Of a stretch of DNA of 64,000 bases, positions 25,026 to 38,554 are shown one piece after another. The position numbers were made by a program, and so were the translations under genes. The notes under the pieces were generated by a model. It was not told the origin of the DNA. It saw only the letters and a program-made list of their open reading frames with translations, and made no database searches. The stretch lies in assembly GCA_020746105.1 (NCBI GenBank), contig CM036621.1, positions 53,478,264 to 53,542,263 on the forward strand, in the 5' to 3' direction. Origin of the DNA: Trogon surrucura. Taxonomy: Eukaryota; Chordata; Aves; Trogoniformes; Trogonidae. Every line of letters starts with the position of its first letter. Position 1 is the first letter of the stretch.

Positions 25026-27247
25026 GCTATGTTTCCTCCTCCTGTGCATGACACACACTTACTTACTCACTTCCCTCTGGAAGTTTGAGAAACTTTGGGT
25101 TTTTTTGCTGTAAGTCTGAAATTCAGCCATTAAGATGAAGAAGACTCAGGAAAATGAACTGATATGTCTAGTGAGAAGAAAAATAGCATTCTAAGGATGG
25201 GATAAAAAAATGCTCAGGGTAATAGAGATTGATCACTCAATCTGTCCATGGCCTCAAATAAAACTGAGTGAATTTAACATGTGAGGTTACAGTTAAGAAG
25301 CTGAGTTGTTTCTGTCGATATAATTTCAGATTATCATGGGGAGCCATTTATTTATTTTTGCATTTGTGAGTCATTTAGGCAGTCCCTTTATGTGAGTGAA
25401 AATATGTTTATTTTCCCACTCCCTGCTGTTGTGTGATCTATTAATATCACGCTAGTTGAAATAGATGGGCACACTAGAAACTTTGGTGTTGAATTTTTTT
25501 CAGATTTTCTTTTTCTTTTTCTTCTTCAGGCAGCTATATTTATAAGCCAGTTCAAAAGCCCTCAGGCACTTTTAATACAAGTTTCTCTCCATTTTTAAAA
25601 TGCAGGGCTTACCCCCACAATAAGATTCCACAAGGATGTGGAAGCCTGTGTAAGGTCTGTGATGTCTTTTATCCCTTTCAGGCAAGATGGAGGTAACGCT
25701 GTATTTCCCTAGCTTTCCAAAACAAAACATTGGATGCTCAGAAGTGGCCCCAGTCCCGATGCTTCTGATTGATTAAAATAAAAGGAAAAAAAAAAAGCTA
25801 GAGGCTTTCAAAAGGGAAACTAAAGTGAATGCAAAAGGAATGTTGCTGTGAGATATACTGGTCCCTGTAGTTTACCAACAACCACAATCGCTGTCTCCCC
25901 CTTCTTCACCAAAGATATTCCTGGTAGCTGCTGCCACAGCTGCTGTTGCCCCTTTCCTCATGGCAGAAGCTAATGGGACATTAGTAAATTTGACCCTTTT
26001 TACACTCCTTGGAGTGTAAAAGCTCTTGGAGTTGTCTCTCTTCACTCTGCCCTTCCTATGGGTCCATCTGGATTTTAGTAAAGTATGAATGCTCCAGGCA
26101 GGGATCTAGTGCCATGTCATGTTTGGCATTGTACAGACAGATGATAATGAGGATACTGAAGAGGTTATTATCTAAAGAGGTGAGGCACAACAGGTTTACA
26201 AAGGAAATCCGTGTAGAAAATGACTGTGAAGTGTTCTCAGCTGAGCGGAACAGTTCCCAACTGAGGGAGGTGACAGACAAGAGCTCAGAGTCCAGGAGCT
26301 GAAGCCAGAAGACCTGACTTTCAGATCTGACTCAGCTGTTCTTACTCGTGTTGAAATGATGGGGGATTAAAGCACCTGCAGTTGATAGAGGTGCCATCCC
26401 CTTAAGGGAGGCACTGAGCTTGTACTGGGCGTTCCAGGTAGTTGAACTCACATAAGGTGAATTGTGGTCTTATTGCTGTCCGTCACAGAAGCAGGATGGC
26501 ACTGAAAATGAGATCCTCTTCATACCCTCAGTCAGCATGACCCAGTTAGCTTGCAGCAGCCATCACTCAGGATGTCTGCTTCTGCCTGTGGCTGAGCAGC
26601 AAGCCTGCTCTAGTGCCTCTGGCTTGGCTCTTGCCTTGCTCCGCATTTGTCTCCCCGTTATGTGTCACTCTCTCCTTGTATTGTGCACTGCCCTAGGCAG
26701 CAAGGAGTGTGTGCTGTGGAAGAGGTGCTGTCTTTGTTTTAAATACCACTATTATACCTTGTCCAGCATGGCCCTGACCTCTTGGTATTTGTCTTAAGAG
26801 CTACAGAAGTAGAAATTAGAACATAAATCCTCCCACCTTAACAATAAAGGAAGGGTGGGCTGGTCATGACCCCGTGATGCATACGCCCGTGCTCCCCAGG
26901 AGTCTTCAACGCCTGGTTGTCACTCCATGATGGAACACATATCACCATCTTGTGAATGTAACCTCATGAGCTTTCTCCTTGCAGGAAAGTGCCTCTGCCT
27001 CTTTGTTCTTTCTTGATCATATATTTTGGTTCACAAACAACTCGTCTTATGTCCTAACCTCTGCCAGTGGGAAGGCAGTAATTTTGAAAGGACATTAACT
27101 GTCTACCATTTCACACCTGCTTCAGATAGAGCAATGAAAGTGCCAGCTCTTCCAAAGATACCGCTGGACAGAAAGCAAATGTTTTGTAAAGGTGAACAGC
27201 TACATGGACTGTGCTGCTGGCTTAGGCAAACAGGTCAGAAGACATGA

Positions 27248-27310
27248 ACAAGCTTCCTGGAATCTAAGAAGACCTGCTAAGAAGACAAGCTTCCTGGAAT
27301 CTAAGAAGAC
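27248..27310 (+). repeat. Direct duplication of a 26-bp segment
   Basis: The 26 bases from 27248 to 27273 (ACAAGCTTCCTGGAATCTAA followed by GAAGAC) recur at 27285-27310, offset by 37 bases. This is a small local tandem duplication. Confidence 0.9.
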
Positions 27311-29486
27311 TAGTCACAGGGAGCAAGAGATAGGAATGACAGATTAGAGGAGGAAGCAGGAAATTAAGGACAGTTATATTGGTGTCACTCCTACTTTCCT
27401 AAAGTCCGAGGGAGATGTGTCAGCATCTACAAACAAGAGTAAGATCAAGACATGAGAACTAATCCCCTCATTGCCTAACACTTCCATTGAATATGCTGGT
27501 ATTATCTACTTTCTCAGTCGCTTTATTCAGCTAAGGAAACAAGGCTGGTAAAACATGTCATGTGTCTTCCCAGGAACAAGTCCACAACATCTGAGTGGTT
27601 TTGATCTAGATCATAATTTTCCTCTGGTGTTACTAGCAAAATCGTTGGTATAACCTTATGAGTCATCTTGTACAGCAGCAGTTTTTGAAGGTGTTCTGCT
27701 TTCTAATGCTGCATATCTTTTACTAAGTCTTTTTCCAAAGTCCTCAAGCCATAGGAAGCCAATTTATAACATATCTCCTTTTAAATACGTGTGCCAGAAA
27801 CCCACACATTCAGCATGTCAAGCATAGGAGCTTGATATTAAGTTCTTAAAACCCCGTGGCTCTGATCCTAAAAATAATCACCAGAATTTTTTTGAGGGGT
27901 GAAATCTAAAGAGCTTCAACACCACATCAAGAAATTATGTCTTTCATCCTTTTGAAAAGTCAGAAAATAGCAAGAAACAGGGCGTGTAAAGCAGGATTTA
28001 TTTTCTAGCCTATGTGAAGTGTTTTACAGCATTTTACACTGGTTTCTCTGTAGAGTGATATTCATCCATTAGAAGACTGGACCAGGGTCCAGGAATTTTC
28101 AGCACCTCTTATTGTTGACCTGTTCTCTTGGCTGCAATTTCACCTTCTATAAAATGAAAGGTGGGGAGGGAGGATAAAAATGTACAGGGGAAAAGAGGAA
28201 ATTATGGTTAACAAATTTATAAAGCAGAATGAGATCTCCTGATGAAAATAGGACAGAAGAGCCAGCAGTTGTTATGGGGCATCGTATTATTTCTGGAATA
28301 GAATGTGTACAAACAGGCTTGGCAGAACCTTCCCAGGAAAGGGAGTCCCTGAATTTGTCATTGCCCAATTACATGGTTCTGCTGGAGAAACTTCTGTTAC
28401 TGCCCCCAAATCATAGAAAATATATCTATACTACATGGCTTTTGGAGAGCAAGCAGTAGCTGTGCCTGGAAAATTACTTCCCTGGCAACTCTTTGTACTA
28501 ACAAAGCATGTTCCTTCTGTGTGGGCAGATTCCAGGAGGCAAGAGCATTCAGCATTCTATAACCTGGGATCACAGTGGCAGGACTGGGCTTTAGGCTTTT
28601 TTTAATTTTGTTTTGTCTGTGACTTTTTTTCATGACAAGCAGGCTTCTAAGCAACAAAATGGGCAGGAGGAAAAATAGCAACTAGGCTGATAACAAAACC
28701 AGGGGAAATCCCAGCCTGAGTCATTGAGGAAAGGGAATTAGCAGTCCCCTTGAGCCTTGTGACACTTATTCAACAGAAAAAGTTGCTCAAGATTATCATC
28801 CTGTCACCTGATGAAGATGTGAGGTATGTGCTTAATGGGTCTTCCTAATTGTGGAACAAAACTCCTTCCTTGCCTTGCCTTCTGCTTGCTTTTAAGAAAG
28901 TAGTACTTGTAAAAATTTAAGAGTGAGACAGTCCTCTTTTCAGCAGGAGCTAATTTCACATAGAAACCAGATTTTGTTCCCAGACTGACTTTAAATGGGG
29001 AAAAAGCCTGGCATTTCTACAGGCTTGCTCTTGCTTTTTAAGCTGCAAATGGGCATGGAATCTGTCTCTTTAATCACTTCCATAAGGGCTGCTCCTACAT
29101 AGCTTATACCTTCCTCATTTCTCTACACGGGCCCTGTCTGACACCTATTCTATCTGAAGGATGTGAGTTTTTAGGGCTGACACTTGCTTTATGTCTAAGC
29201 ATTTACACTGGTGCTCTAAGCACAAACGAGAAAGTCGTTTGACTGTGTATCTGAAGAGTGTAATGGTCAGTTCTGAGTTAACACTTCCACGGGAAGCTGC
29301 AGGGCAATAAGGTATTTTGATTTGTCCAGCTACTCACAAGATTGAAGAACTCTCAGAACAACCTTTGACTGAACTCAGGTATGTCCAAAAGTGCACACTG
29401 ATTTATGTAGGTGCCACCCTTGCTCTAAATGCCCTGCGCAGGTTCTTTCCTGTTTTCGAGGGCTTCCAACACATACATTAATTAAC

Positions 29487-29851
29487 ACAGAATCGTAGAA
29501 TGGTTTGGGTTGGAAGGGACCTCAAAGATCATCTAGTTCCAACCCCCCCTCCCATGGCAGGGACATCTTCCGCCAGACCAGGTTGCTCAGAGCCCCATCC
29601 AGCCTGGCCTTGAACACTTCCAGGGATGGAACATCCCCAACCTCTCTGGGTAACCTGTTCCAGTGCCTCACCATCCTCAGGGTAAAGAACTTTTCCTTGT
29701 ATCTAGTCTAAACCTACGCTCTTTCAGCTTCCACCCCTTGTCCTATCACTACTGGCCCTTGTGAAAAAAGGTCCCTTCCCAGCCTTCTTGTAGGCCCTCC
29801 TCAGGTACTGAAAGGCTGCTATAAGGTCTCCCCAGAGCATTCTCTTTTCTA
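29487..29851 (-). mobile_element. CR1 LINE, truncated 3' fragment
   Basis: The + strand reads as the reverse complement of a CR1 3' end: AGAATCGTAGAATGG, GGTTGGAAGGGACCTCAAAG, ATCATCTAGTTCCAACCCCC, then CCCATCCAGCCTGGCCTTGA, CCAGTGCCTCACCATCCTCA and ATAAGGTCTCCCCAGAGC. It is well preserved, so younger than the KLF7 UTR copies. The 5' end is truncated, as is usual for CR1. Confidence 0.93.
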
Positions 29852-32800
29852 TGTGGTGGAAGTTATATGTTGATATTGGGTCTTATTGTGTATGACTACA
29901 TCATACATGGCTTCTCAGTGTTCAGGCTTCTTTTTTCATCATCCTCTTGTGGTTTGGTTCAGGCCTTTTCATCTTGATAATGCAATTTAGTCAGCTATGT
30001 CTAATAATCCTTATCATTCTCACAGAAAAAAAAAAGTAATACAACCGAACAGCAGCATTAACGACGTCTAGTTTCCTCTGAAATTGTGTCTCCACCCACA
30101 CACAGTCTGTAACCCACTTCTTCTCAATTTCCATCATAAGTGTGCCAAAAAACACCCTCAATTTCCTCCACCCTTCTCTTGGAGAGTCCCCCCCACGCTC
30201 TTTTCAAACAAGACCCAATTACTGACTTCATTGCACACCCCTTTCCACTCTTAAAGTCACTAGTGTGGGGTATGTACTCCATGCAGACACTTATCTTTAC
30301 ATAGCTTGTAGGAACTTCTTACTTTTGTGACCTCTTTCATATTGCCAGTTTGGCTGAAGGCAGCCAGATGGTTCACGAGTTATTAAGGAGAGGCTGAGAG
30401 ATAGACAGTATGATTTCTCAGGCCTTATTTCTTCAAGGAAAGAGGATAAAACCACAATGTTATTAGAGCCCAAGTCTTTATGTCTATGGACCTGGGTTTT
30501 CACAGGTGTCTTTATCTCTTGGAACCAGTGATTTTGTTGAGGAGTTCTGTGTATTCCTGCATCCTGCCTAATCATTACATTTTACCATGATCCACTGAGG
30601 GCAATTGAAATCTTTTAGTATAATGATTAATTTGTCTGGTTGGCCGTGAGAGACTGGGAACTGCATTTAACCAAGGCAACAGCCTCCTTCTTTTTTAAAC
30701 AGCTTGAAAGTTTCCAAGGACCTTGTCTGACTCCCGATTCCCCTCCCTCACTGTTCGCTGTCTCTAAATTGGCACGTGTTGCCAAGAGTGCCTGCTGCCC
30801 AAGGAGTGCATGGCCTTGGCTTCCTCTTGGCCTGTCAACATTGTTCTTTTAATCAGCCAGGGATTTGTTGCTGAATGAAAGAAATCTCCCCCAGACATCT
30901 TTCAAGTGAATGGTCTCCACAGAATTCCCAAGCCAAGTTGCCGTGGGAAACTGGGTAAAGAGATTTTAGAAAGCAAGGTCTGGTCTCAAGCATGTTAGGA
31001 TTTACACGGTCAGATCCAGCATTGCTAAGGCCAGGAGAAGTTTGACTATGGACTCAGTGAGCGCAGGATTAAGCCCATTGCCACTTAGCTACCATGGTGA
31101 CAGAAACCTTAGAAATGTCTGAGACGTAGCTGGTGCACTGGACTGATTTCAAGCTTAACTTTGGAATAGTCTGTACAACAAATTTAACGCTGCTGTTTTA
31201 ATTATAGTAAACTATATTTTCTCCTAACATGTATTGAATAATACGCATATTTACATCTTGGAGGTACATTGTGGTTTTGCAGATTCTCTTCATTTTCATC
31301 TAGAAAGAATGACTGCTGATCAGCAAGGATCATTTCCCTTTAAGTAGCTTCTGCTTCCACTCCGGTGTTTCAAAAATGCTGCTGTTCTGTAGTGAAGAGC
31401 CCTCTGAGGCACTCTGGCGTTCTGTGAGGTCAGAACTCCTCACCTGCTCGCTGAAATCTGGTCCTGATGCATCATCATATTAATGTTCCTGGTGGGTTCC
31501 CCTAAAGTGTCTGTGTGTTTTGAAACTGCAGAAGAGGTGGAGTCAGGAATTTCACAGAATACTATAGCACCATGTCAACATTTGGGTTTAGTCTTCTAAG
31601 AAAAACCTACTGCGCTGCATATAGAAATCTAAGAACTCTTTCCAAAAAATGTGACCTTTAAGCAGTGTGTATTTCACTGGAGTACCTGTTAAACATGCTA
31701 TCAGATGAGAAATTTGGACTACATTATTGAAAATACTGTGTAAGAGAAACATGACAGACAAAAAATATTGATTAGCTCTAGAATGCTGTGTGTTTTTAAA
31801 GGAGACCTGTGCTTAGAATTTTTTTTTTTTCCTTTGATGCCATTTTTTATGTTAAAGTTCTGTGGCTCAGTTTAAATGCTACAGGGGCATGAGTGGGTTG
31901 CCAACGAGATTCTGAATATTCAGGCCCGTTCGGTGTTCTGTAGTTCATCTTGCTAGGTGCCCTTAAGCAAGCAGGTTTTCTTTCCCCTCAGGTCACATGT
32001 GCTTTGTTGAGTAGCTTCTCATGCTACTAATAGTTACATAAGTGATAATATTTTTGCTGTTCAAAACCACAGAACTCTAAATAGTTCTGCACTAGGTGTG
32101 ATTGTATTTTATTGTACAGTGAGGGGAAATAAATGTTGTTTATCCCTGAAAGTTTACAGTATGGGAAAGTGGCATTTTAGCCTATTCAGGAAAGAAATAG
32201 CTTATTCTTTCCTGGTCTTTTTTGCATCGACATAGCACCTTTGAGAGGACCCTCACCTGGCAGGAGACTGAAGAATGGCATAGGTAGATCAGTGGCACTC
32301 ACCAGAATGCCTAATTTGAGTGATCCTGACCATGCAGTAGGTGCAGGGTTAGAACAAACTTTGTCTTAACAGCTATCTTAGGCTGGAGAACTCAGCTGGA
32401 GCTCCTGATTTGCCATGGAAGATAGTCAGAGGCTCAACCTTCTGCTGATGCTATGAAGGAAGCATACAATAGGTACAACATCAGATTTCTGGTAATCTGG
32501 ACAAAACCCACATGTTACAACTGAGAAAAAAGTTTCACAGCCATCTTATCCATACAGTCTGTAGGAAATGACAATTTCTGGAACTTATTCTTCTTCAGTC
32601 CCTGGGTTACTGTGGGTCACAAGATAGATAATTAATGAGTGAAGCCAGGGACTGTCTCTGGATCCTTGAGAATCCATGGGATCCACAGAAGTAACTAAGA
32701 CAAGTAGGACTTGCTACACAAAATAAGTACATGTATAAAAAATATAAATATATTTGAAATATGTATTTCCCATGCTGAACAGAGTCACACATCTTGAAAT

Positions 32801-33348
32801 GGTTGAAAAACTGAAAATAAAAGTATAGGTCCAGGGTGTGAAGGTGGACACAGAAGAGGAGAGCTTGAGACTTTAATGACTCAGCTAGACATACACACGC
32901 AGAAATGTATCCCAGAGAGCAATCATAGGAGACAGACAGTCTTTCATTGGCCTCTTTTGTAATTTCTAACTTCTTTGATTCCATATATTTCCACGTCCTT
33001 TCAATAGATCAGAGCTCCTATCAACCTCTTGATCTGTTCTCCTGACGCACACGGCTACAGTCCTATGTGCAGATAGAGCCAAGGGAGTTTTAATGCCTTT
33101 TTTTTTCTAAAAAACATGTCCAAACTGCTTTTGGATTCACTGCTTCGCCACCCCCATCATTCTTCTGCCTCTTCCTATTTATTTGCTGCTTACATTGCAT
33201 GACTTTTCTCCCTCTTGTAAGATATATGCTTTTGTTTATAATGTTTCTCATGCACTAAAAAAAGTGCTAAGTCAAGCCATTACCAGAGCTGGAAGATCTA
33301 ACCTCCCTTCAATTGGCACAGCCCTCATGTAATAGCCATCATGTTAGC

Positions 33349-33350
<2 letters not shown>

Positions 33351-33398
<48 letters not shown>
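33351..33398 (+). repeat. (TTA)16 microsatellite
   Basis: A perfect TTA/ATT trinucleotide run of about 16 units, likely to be polymorphic in length. Confidence 0.97.
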
Positions 33399-33399
<1 letters not shown>

Positions 33400-36300
33400 T
33401 AAGCTTGTATTACCTTGGCTGTTTGCCCAGCATGTCCTTGATAACTCGCGGTCACCAAAAAATGAGTAATACTCTGATCTTACTCAATAAGGCACAGGAT
33501 CAGCTGATGAAAAAAGCCTTAGCATCGAAGAACCCTTTGAATTTAGCACTCTAGATTAAATTGAAAAAATGTTTCGATTGCTTTCCATGAATAATTGCTA
33601 TTAACCCTTATTCCACTTGCCCCTTCCCAAGACTATTATTGATTCCCAGTAGCTCAGGTGCTAAAAATATCCTTGGATAATGTTTTGGGGATTTAAGGCA
33701 CTAACAAATTTATGAAATTAATGAGATTCTGTAGGTAGCAGACGAAAGACAGCTGGATAGATTTCTCCGTGCAGAAATAGCTTGATACCTGCCTCTGAGA
33801 TGGGAGCAATGCCAAGTAATGCATTTTGGCTGTGCACTGTCTTGCAATAATTTCCCCAATAGAATTACCTTCTCCTGGTGTGGGGTGGTTTCTCACTCCT
33901 AAGCACAACCCTTTTATAGTAATTCCTGGTCAGCTGTTTGACACAGAGCTGGCTTTCCCAGATTTCTCCCTCTAGGTAATGATCCCTTTGAGTGTTTTCA
34001 GAATCACACCATAATTGGTTCAGGTCAATGTCACGGGTAAGTGGTGAAGCAAACAGCAGAGAATTCTGAAACAGTTCTGATATCACGAGTGTTCAATCAC
34101 AAAGGACATTGCTTATCCCAAGGAAGATTTGTTTTTCAACTAGAAGCTAAAGCGTAAGCCTCCTCAAACCGAAGAAAACTCTCCTTAATTTGCTTCTAAC
34201 TAGGTAGCTGGGGAAATAAAGAAAATCACAACATGCAAATCTAAAGAATATGCAGAAACAGTGACGAAAGTGAGAAGAGAGAATTTGGAGTAAAGTGGCC
34301 TTTCTCATAGATTTGTGTATTTCTGTTTAGAAACTAGGAACACAGACACTAAACACGAACTTTTTGTGTGTCAGGCGATGGCAGTGGACCAGGGATTCTT
34401 GCTACAATCAGTTGAATGACCTCCTCTGGCACTAGGTAAATGACATAAAAGCCTGTACTGCAATCTCAGGATGGAAATTTCTGTTATGTGACTCCAGCAA
34501 ACAGACTTTTACACCTGATTGTCACAGAGTGTGCTGCCTACTCCTTGCTGCCTGATTATGCTTGTGCTCGGTATCTCCCTCATTAGTTGCAGTCCTTCTT
34601 CCACCCTGTGACTCACTAGTCAGATGTAGGTAACATTCATCCGTAATCCTTTTTGTCCTCAGCCCTCTCCCAGGTAAAGCTCTATGGGTGTTTGAGAACA
34701 TGAGGAGTTTGTATTTTCAAAACAAGGGTTGTCTCTTTTAGAAACCCATGCAGAAGAAGTTAAGCTCAGAAAAACAGCATTATTAGTCCCCCTGTGATCT
34801 ACCTATTTCCTCCTTCCAACTGTTAAAGCCAGTGTTACGTAGATCTTTGTCAGCACAATACATTTCCATCATTTTTGCAAATGCTTCCCTCCTCTAGGGA
34901 TTTTCCATTGCAGTTGGTACTATGCGGTTCCAACTATGTCTCCCTAAATGAGATCGCCCTCCTTTGAGACACTCCCACACGACAGAGCACAGCTGTGACG
35001 GGAGGCACCTTGGGTCAGTATTCAAGGTGAATTAAAAGGTGTGAGGATGACACCGCACTTACTCTTTCTGCTTGCCACTGGCTGCCTTGTGAATAGCATA
35101 CTCATTGTTTGCCAACTTGGGTAAAAGAAGCTGTTTTTGTGAGTGCCTACCATGCACACAGACTCCATGAGATTTGGCAGACAGGAGGGAGTGATGACAG
35201 GTTGTCATCAAATTATTCCTTTATTTTTTATGCCAACAAGGAACATCCAGATTCATTGCAAGGAGGATGCAGGAAATATAAAATGCATTTTAAGCAAGAT
35301 TTCTATTAAGTGTACACAAATTTGCTAGTTCTAATTCCCAGTCATAACCTCTGCTTATTTTTTTTCCTAATATTGGTTCCCTCTCAGCTTAGTGGTAATG
35401 ACACAAACCAGCCTTGGCCAGGCCTTTACATGGAAGGATATTGTAAGCACAGCACATCTCATCAAAGCAATGAGTTCTGCTGTAGTTTTTTGTATATGGT
35501 ATAATTGGACATCCCATCTAGTGAACAAGCCTTAGCTCTGGATGAAACTAAAAGAATACACACGGAATGAGACAAAGGTTACTGGAACCATGACTACGTA
35601 CAGGTTGCAGGCTGAGGGAGCCCAAGACCAGCTCAGGATACTTTGATTTCCACTGGGAGGCTGACCCTTCTCTCTGAAGTTCATCCAAGGCTACTTTGCG
35701 AAAAGGGGATTTTTGTCTAGAGAGATTTGGGACACAAAGGGTTAGGTCTTCAGCTGTCATAAATCAATAAATTTCCATCTGTGATAATGTCTGAAACACT
35801 CTGAGACATCTTTCTGTGTTTCTGAGTAGGTTTGTTCCAGTCAAGACTGCTCCCAATTTTCATACAGTCTGAGAGTTCAAGTCTGAGAGTTTTTTGCCTG
35901 GAATAGAATCTGCACAAAAGATTAGTGTTTGAGTGAATTTCTGGAGCGTAAGCAGTTTATCAGGAAGTAACAACTTGTATTGCACGTGTTTCCCCAGAAA
36001 TGTGAATGGACAGAGGTGTTTTCCACGTTCTCCTCCAAGCAGTAGGTTTTTCCTCTTCCATCATGTGATGCTCTAAAAAATGAGGCTACACATGTTCACT
36101 TAATATTATAGTTCCCTTGTGGTATCTTCATTTTTGTTAATGAGGGCAGTGTTGCTAACTTGTTAGGAGCCTGAGGACTGTCTCAAATTAACATAGCATG
36201 GAGGAGAAATTAACAGAGAGAGGAGATCCTTGCATGAAACAGGATGAGATCACTGATAGTTCTTTCTTCAGTCTTTATTTTTGTATTACAGATAGAATGT

Positions 36301-36505
36301 TGACAAGGATAATACAGAACACTGTTGCTCAGTATTAGGATGCCCTTGTTTTTATTCAGTAGCTTGAATGACCGAAAGTAATTAATCCTTTGCAACAGTA
36401 ATCATATAACAAAGCAAGCGTGATTTTGGTGTTTAACTGTGAGAAAGGGAAGGGACATGAGTCTTGAGAAATTATTGTAGAGAAACAACAAATGAGTAAA
36501 AGAAT

Positions 36506-36540
36506 CTTTTAGTTTTGCATTATAACTTTTAGTTTTGCAT
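36506..36540 (+). repeat. Two copies of CTTTTAGTTTTGCAT
   Basis: The 15-base string CTTTTAGTTTTGCAT occurs at 36506-36520 and again at 36526-36540, a local duplication with a 20-base period. Confidence 0.9.
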
Positions 36541-38190
36541 GTTTGCACATGAGTATATTGAAAATCGCACTGTTGTCTCAGTAGGATAATGCTGTGCTTC
36601 TGCTAATACACAGGAAATCAGAATGCATCTCCCTCCATGCTTCATCATAAAGCAAAACCTGGCAAGGGTCAGAGAAAGCAACAAAGGAATACAGGAGAGA
36701 TGAAGCCAGGCAAATGCATTCACGAAGTAAGGGGAGTTTCAGTAGAGACATCCACACCATGTTTTTCTTTAAAATTTCCCTTTGCAGAACATGATCATTG
36801 AAATACACCCTCTCTGCAAAGATTTTTGTCAGCCATGCGTATCACTGTCCTACACATACAAAAGGTACACAGAGAAGTCAGCGAACTGGAAGGGTGTGTG
36901 AAATACAGGGCCTGTGTAGTGTTTCTAAAGATCAGTTTGCTGCAGCCTTGGCCTTTTACTGGTTGTGGTTTGCTTGTGCATTGATAGTTCTTAAAAGGGG
37001 TTGTAAGCACTCCTTGCAGGACATCTGTTCTGCAGCGGCAATGGGGGCAAGGTGCTGCTTCCACACAGCCTTCATTTGTGGTTTCACTATGCAAAGTGGG
37101 TGAGTTGTTGCTGACAGATCCAAGGAGCTGTAAGCCCAGGCTTACAGCTGACAGCAGCAGACATTCTTCTAGATAATGATTACTGCCAAATATCTTTTTC
37201 TGGCCAAGTCTTCCTCTCCACTTCTAGGGTTCTTGAATACTGGGAACACCGGAAGCAAAAATCTCCCTACATCCCCCTGCCTAGGTGCCACGTGCAGGGG
37301 CATCTTCCCCTTCCTAATGGTGGTTATTACAACAAGAGGAGCTAATGAGGACCAGTCCACAGAAACCTGCTAGTTAACTTTGGGACACACCTGGTTGTAC
37401 CTTGTAGCGGTAAACAGTTTTACCGAAAAATACTCAAGATCAGCAAAACCAGCTTCCTTCCTCTCTGGCTTTAGGCATACGGGCTGTGCAATCTCTCTGA
37501 ATCCTGTAAAAAAGCCCTGACTGGCAGCATTTTTGGACCAGTGTAGTCATGGGTTAGTTTTGGAAAGCACTCGGTGGCAGCCCAAGCTTGGGTTGGCTTT
37601 GGCAAGGTGGGCATGTGGGCATATGGTCCCCAGAGGGCACTGCCATCTGCTGCTGGTGGCACTGGGGAGCTTCACTGCTATTCGCCCACAAATGGCTGCG
37701 AAACAACTCGTGGTCAAACCCTGCTTGCTTGAAGGCGGCTCACAGTCAGTGGGCAGATGGATTTGCCTTGTTCCTTACAATTCCAAGGACACAATATACA
37801 AATACAAATATAAAGACTTCCAAGACACATCCGAAACTAAACATAAGTTTGGGGAGTGATGCTCCTGTGGAGACAAGTACTAATTAGTGACACCTTCTGC
37901 TGCAGAGCCCAGCAACAGACGGGTCTTACCATGAATGAGTGGTTGGCCTGGAAGAACTATGCTCTGGGGAACCTGCAGGAGTTCGATGGATTTAGCTACA
38001 CCTATTGATAATTGTCTGTGGACAATGAACACAGGAGCTAAGATTTGTCAACTAACAGTAGAGACAAAATGACAATAAGATGTGCTTTGAAAAAAATCAC
38101 TGCAAGGTTTTATATTTTTATTTTTCACTTTTATTTAACAGTACCATGGTCAAGTGATATCCATCCTTCTCTTGGCAGTGTTGGAAGAGA

Positions 38191-38234
38191 ATTGGACAAA
38201 AAAATTTTGGACAAAAAATTGGACAAAAAAATTC
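38191..38234 (+). repeat. Short tandem repeat of TTGGACAAAAAA units
   Basis: TTGGAC followed by an A run occurs three times (38192, 38207, 38219), with slightly different spacing. Confidence 0.85.
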
Positions 38235-38544
38235 TGCCACAGACCCTCTGTGAGATCTTAGTCAGGTCACTGAGTCTCACTGTACTTTATCGCTTGAGGA
38301 CAGTAATATTTCAGTCCTCTCAATGTCCTTAATCTGTGAGTTGTCTGGCAGAATCTCTTGACCTGCATTTGCCACCACTAGCCTTCAAACAGCTTAGGGA
38401 GAAAAAAGCATTCTCTTTCCAAAGTTGGAAATATTTTGTAGAAAATATCTGATTCTTCTACACTTTCAATTTTGAAGTGGAATGTTGAAATTTGCTAAGA
38501 AAATTAGACATTCATATAAAATAATTTTTTTCCTTTTTTGTCTT

Positions 38545-38554
38545 CCCCCCCCCC
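38545..38554 (+). repeat. C10 run between T-rich tracts
   Basis: Ten consecutive C bases are followed by T-rich sequence reaching a T13 run ending near 38583. Homopolymers such as these are prone to length errors in assemblies. Confidence 0.9.

Larger units (their letters stand above)
14634..29486. other. Intergenic, KLF7-CPO interval, middle part
   Basis: I see no gene, RNA or recognisable transposon. ORFs, the longest being 16118-16552 on the - strand, are AT-rich, lack domains and have no matching splice structure. Simple sequences inside are listed separately: a purine tract at 20471-20587, a poly-T at 24996-25025 and a short direct repeat at 27248-27310. Confidence 0.65.

Noticed and set aside
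33351..33398. Direct repeats as a CRISPR array
   Set aside because: This is a trinucleotide microsatellite with no spacers, in an animal genome.
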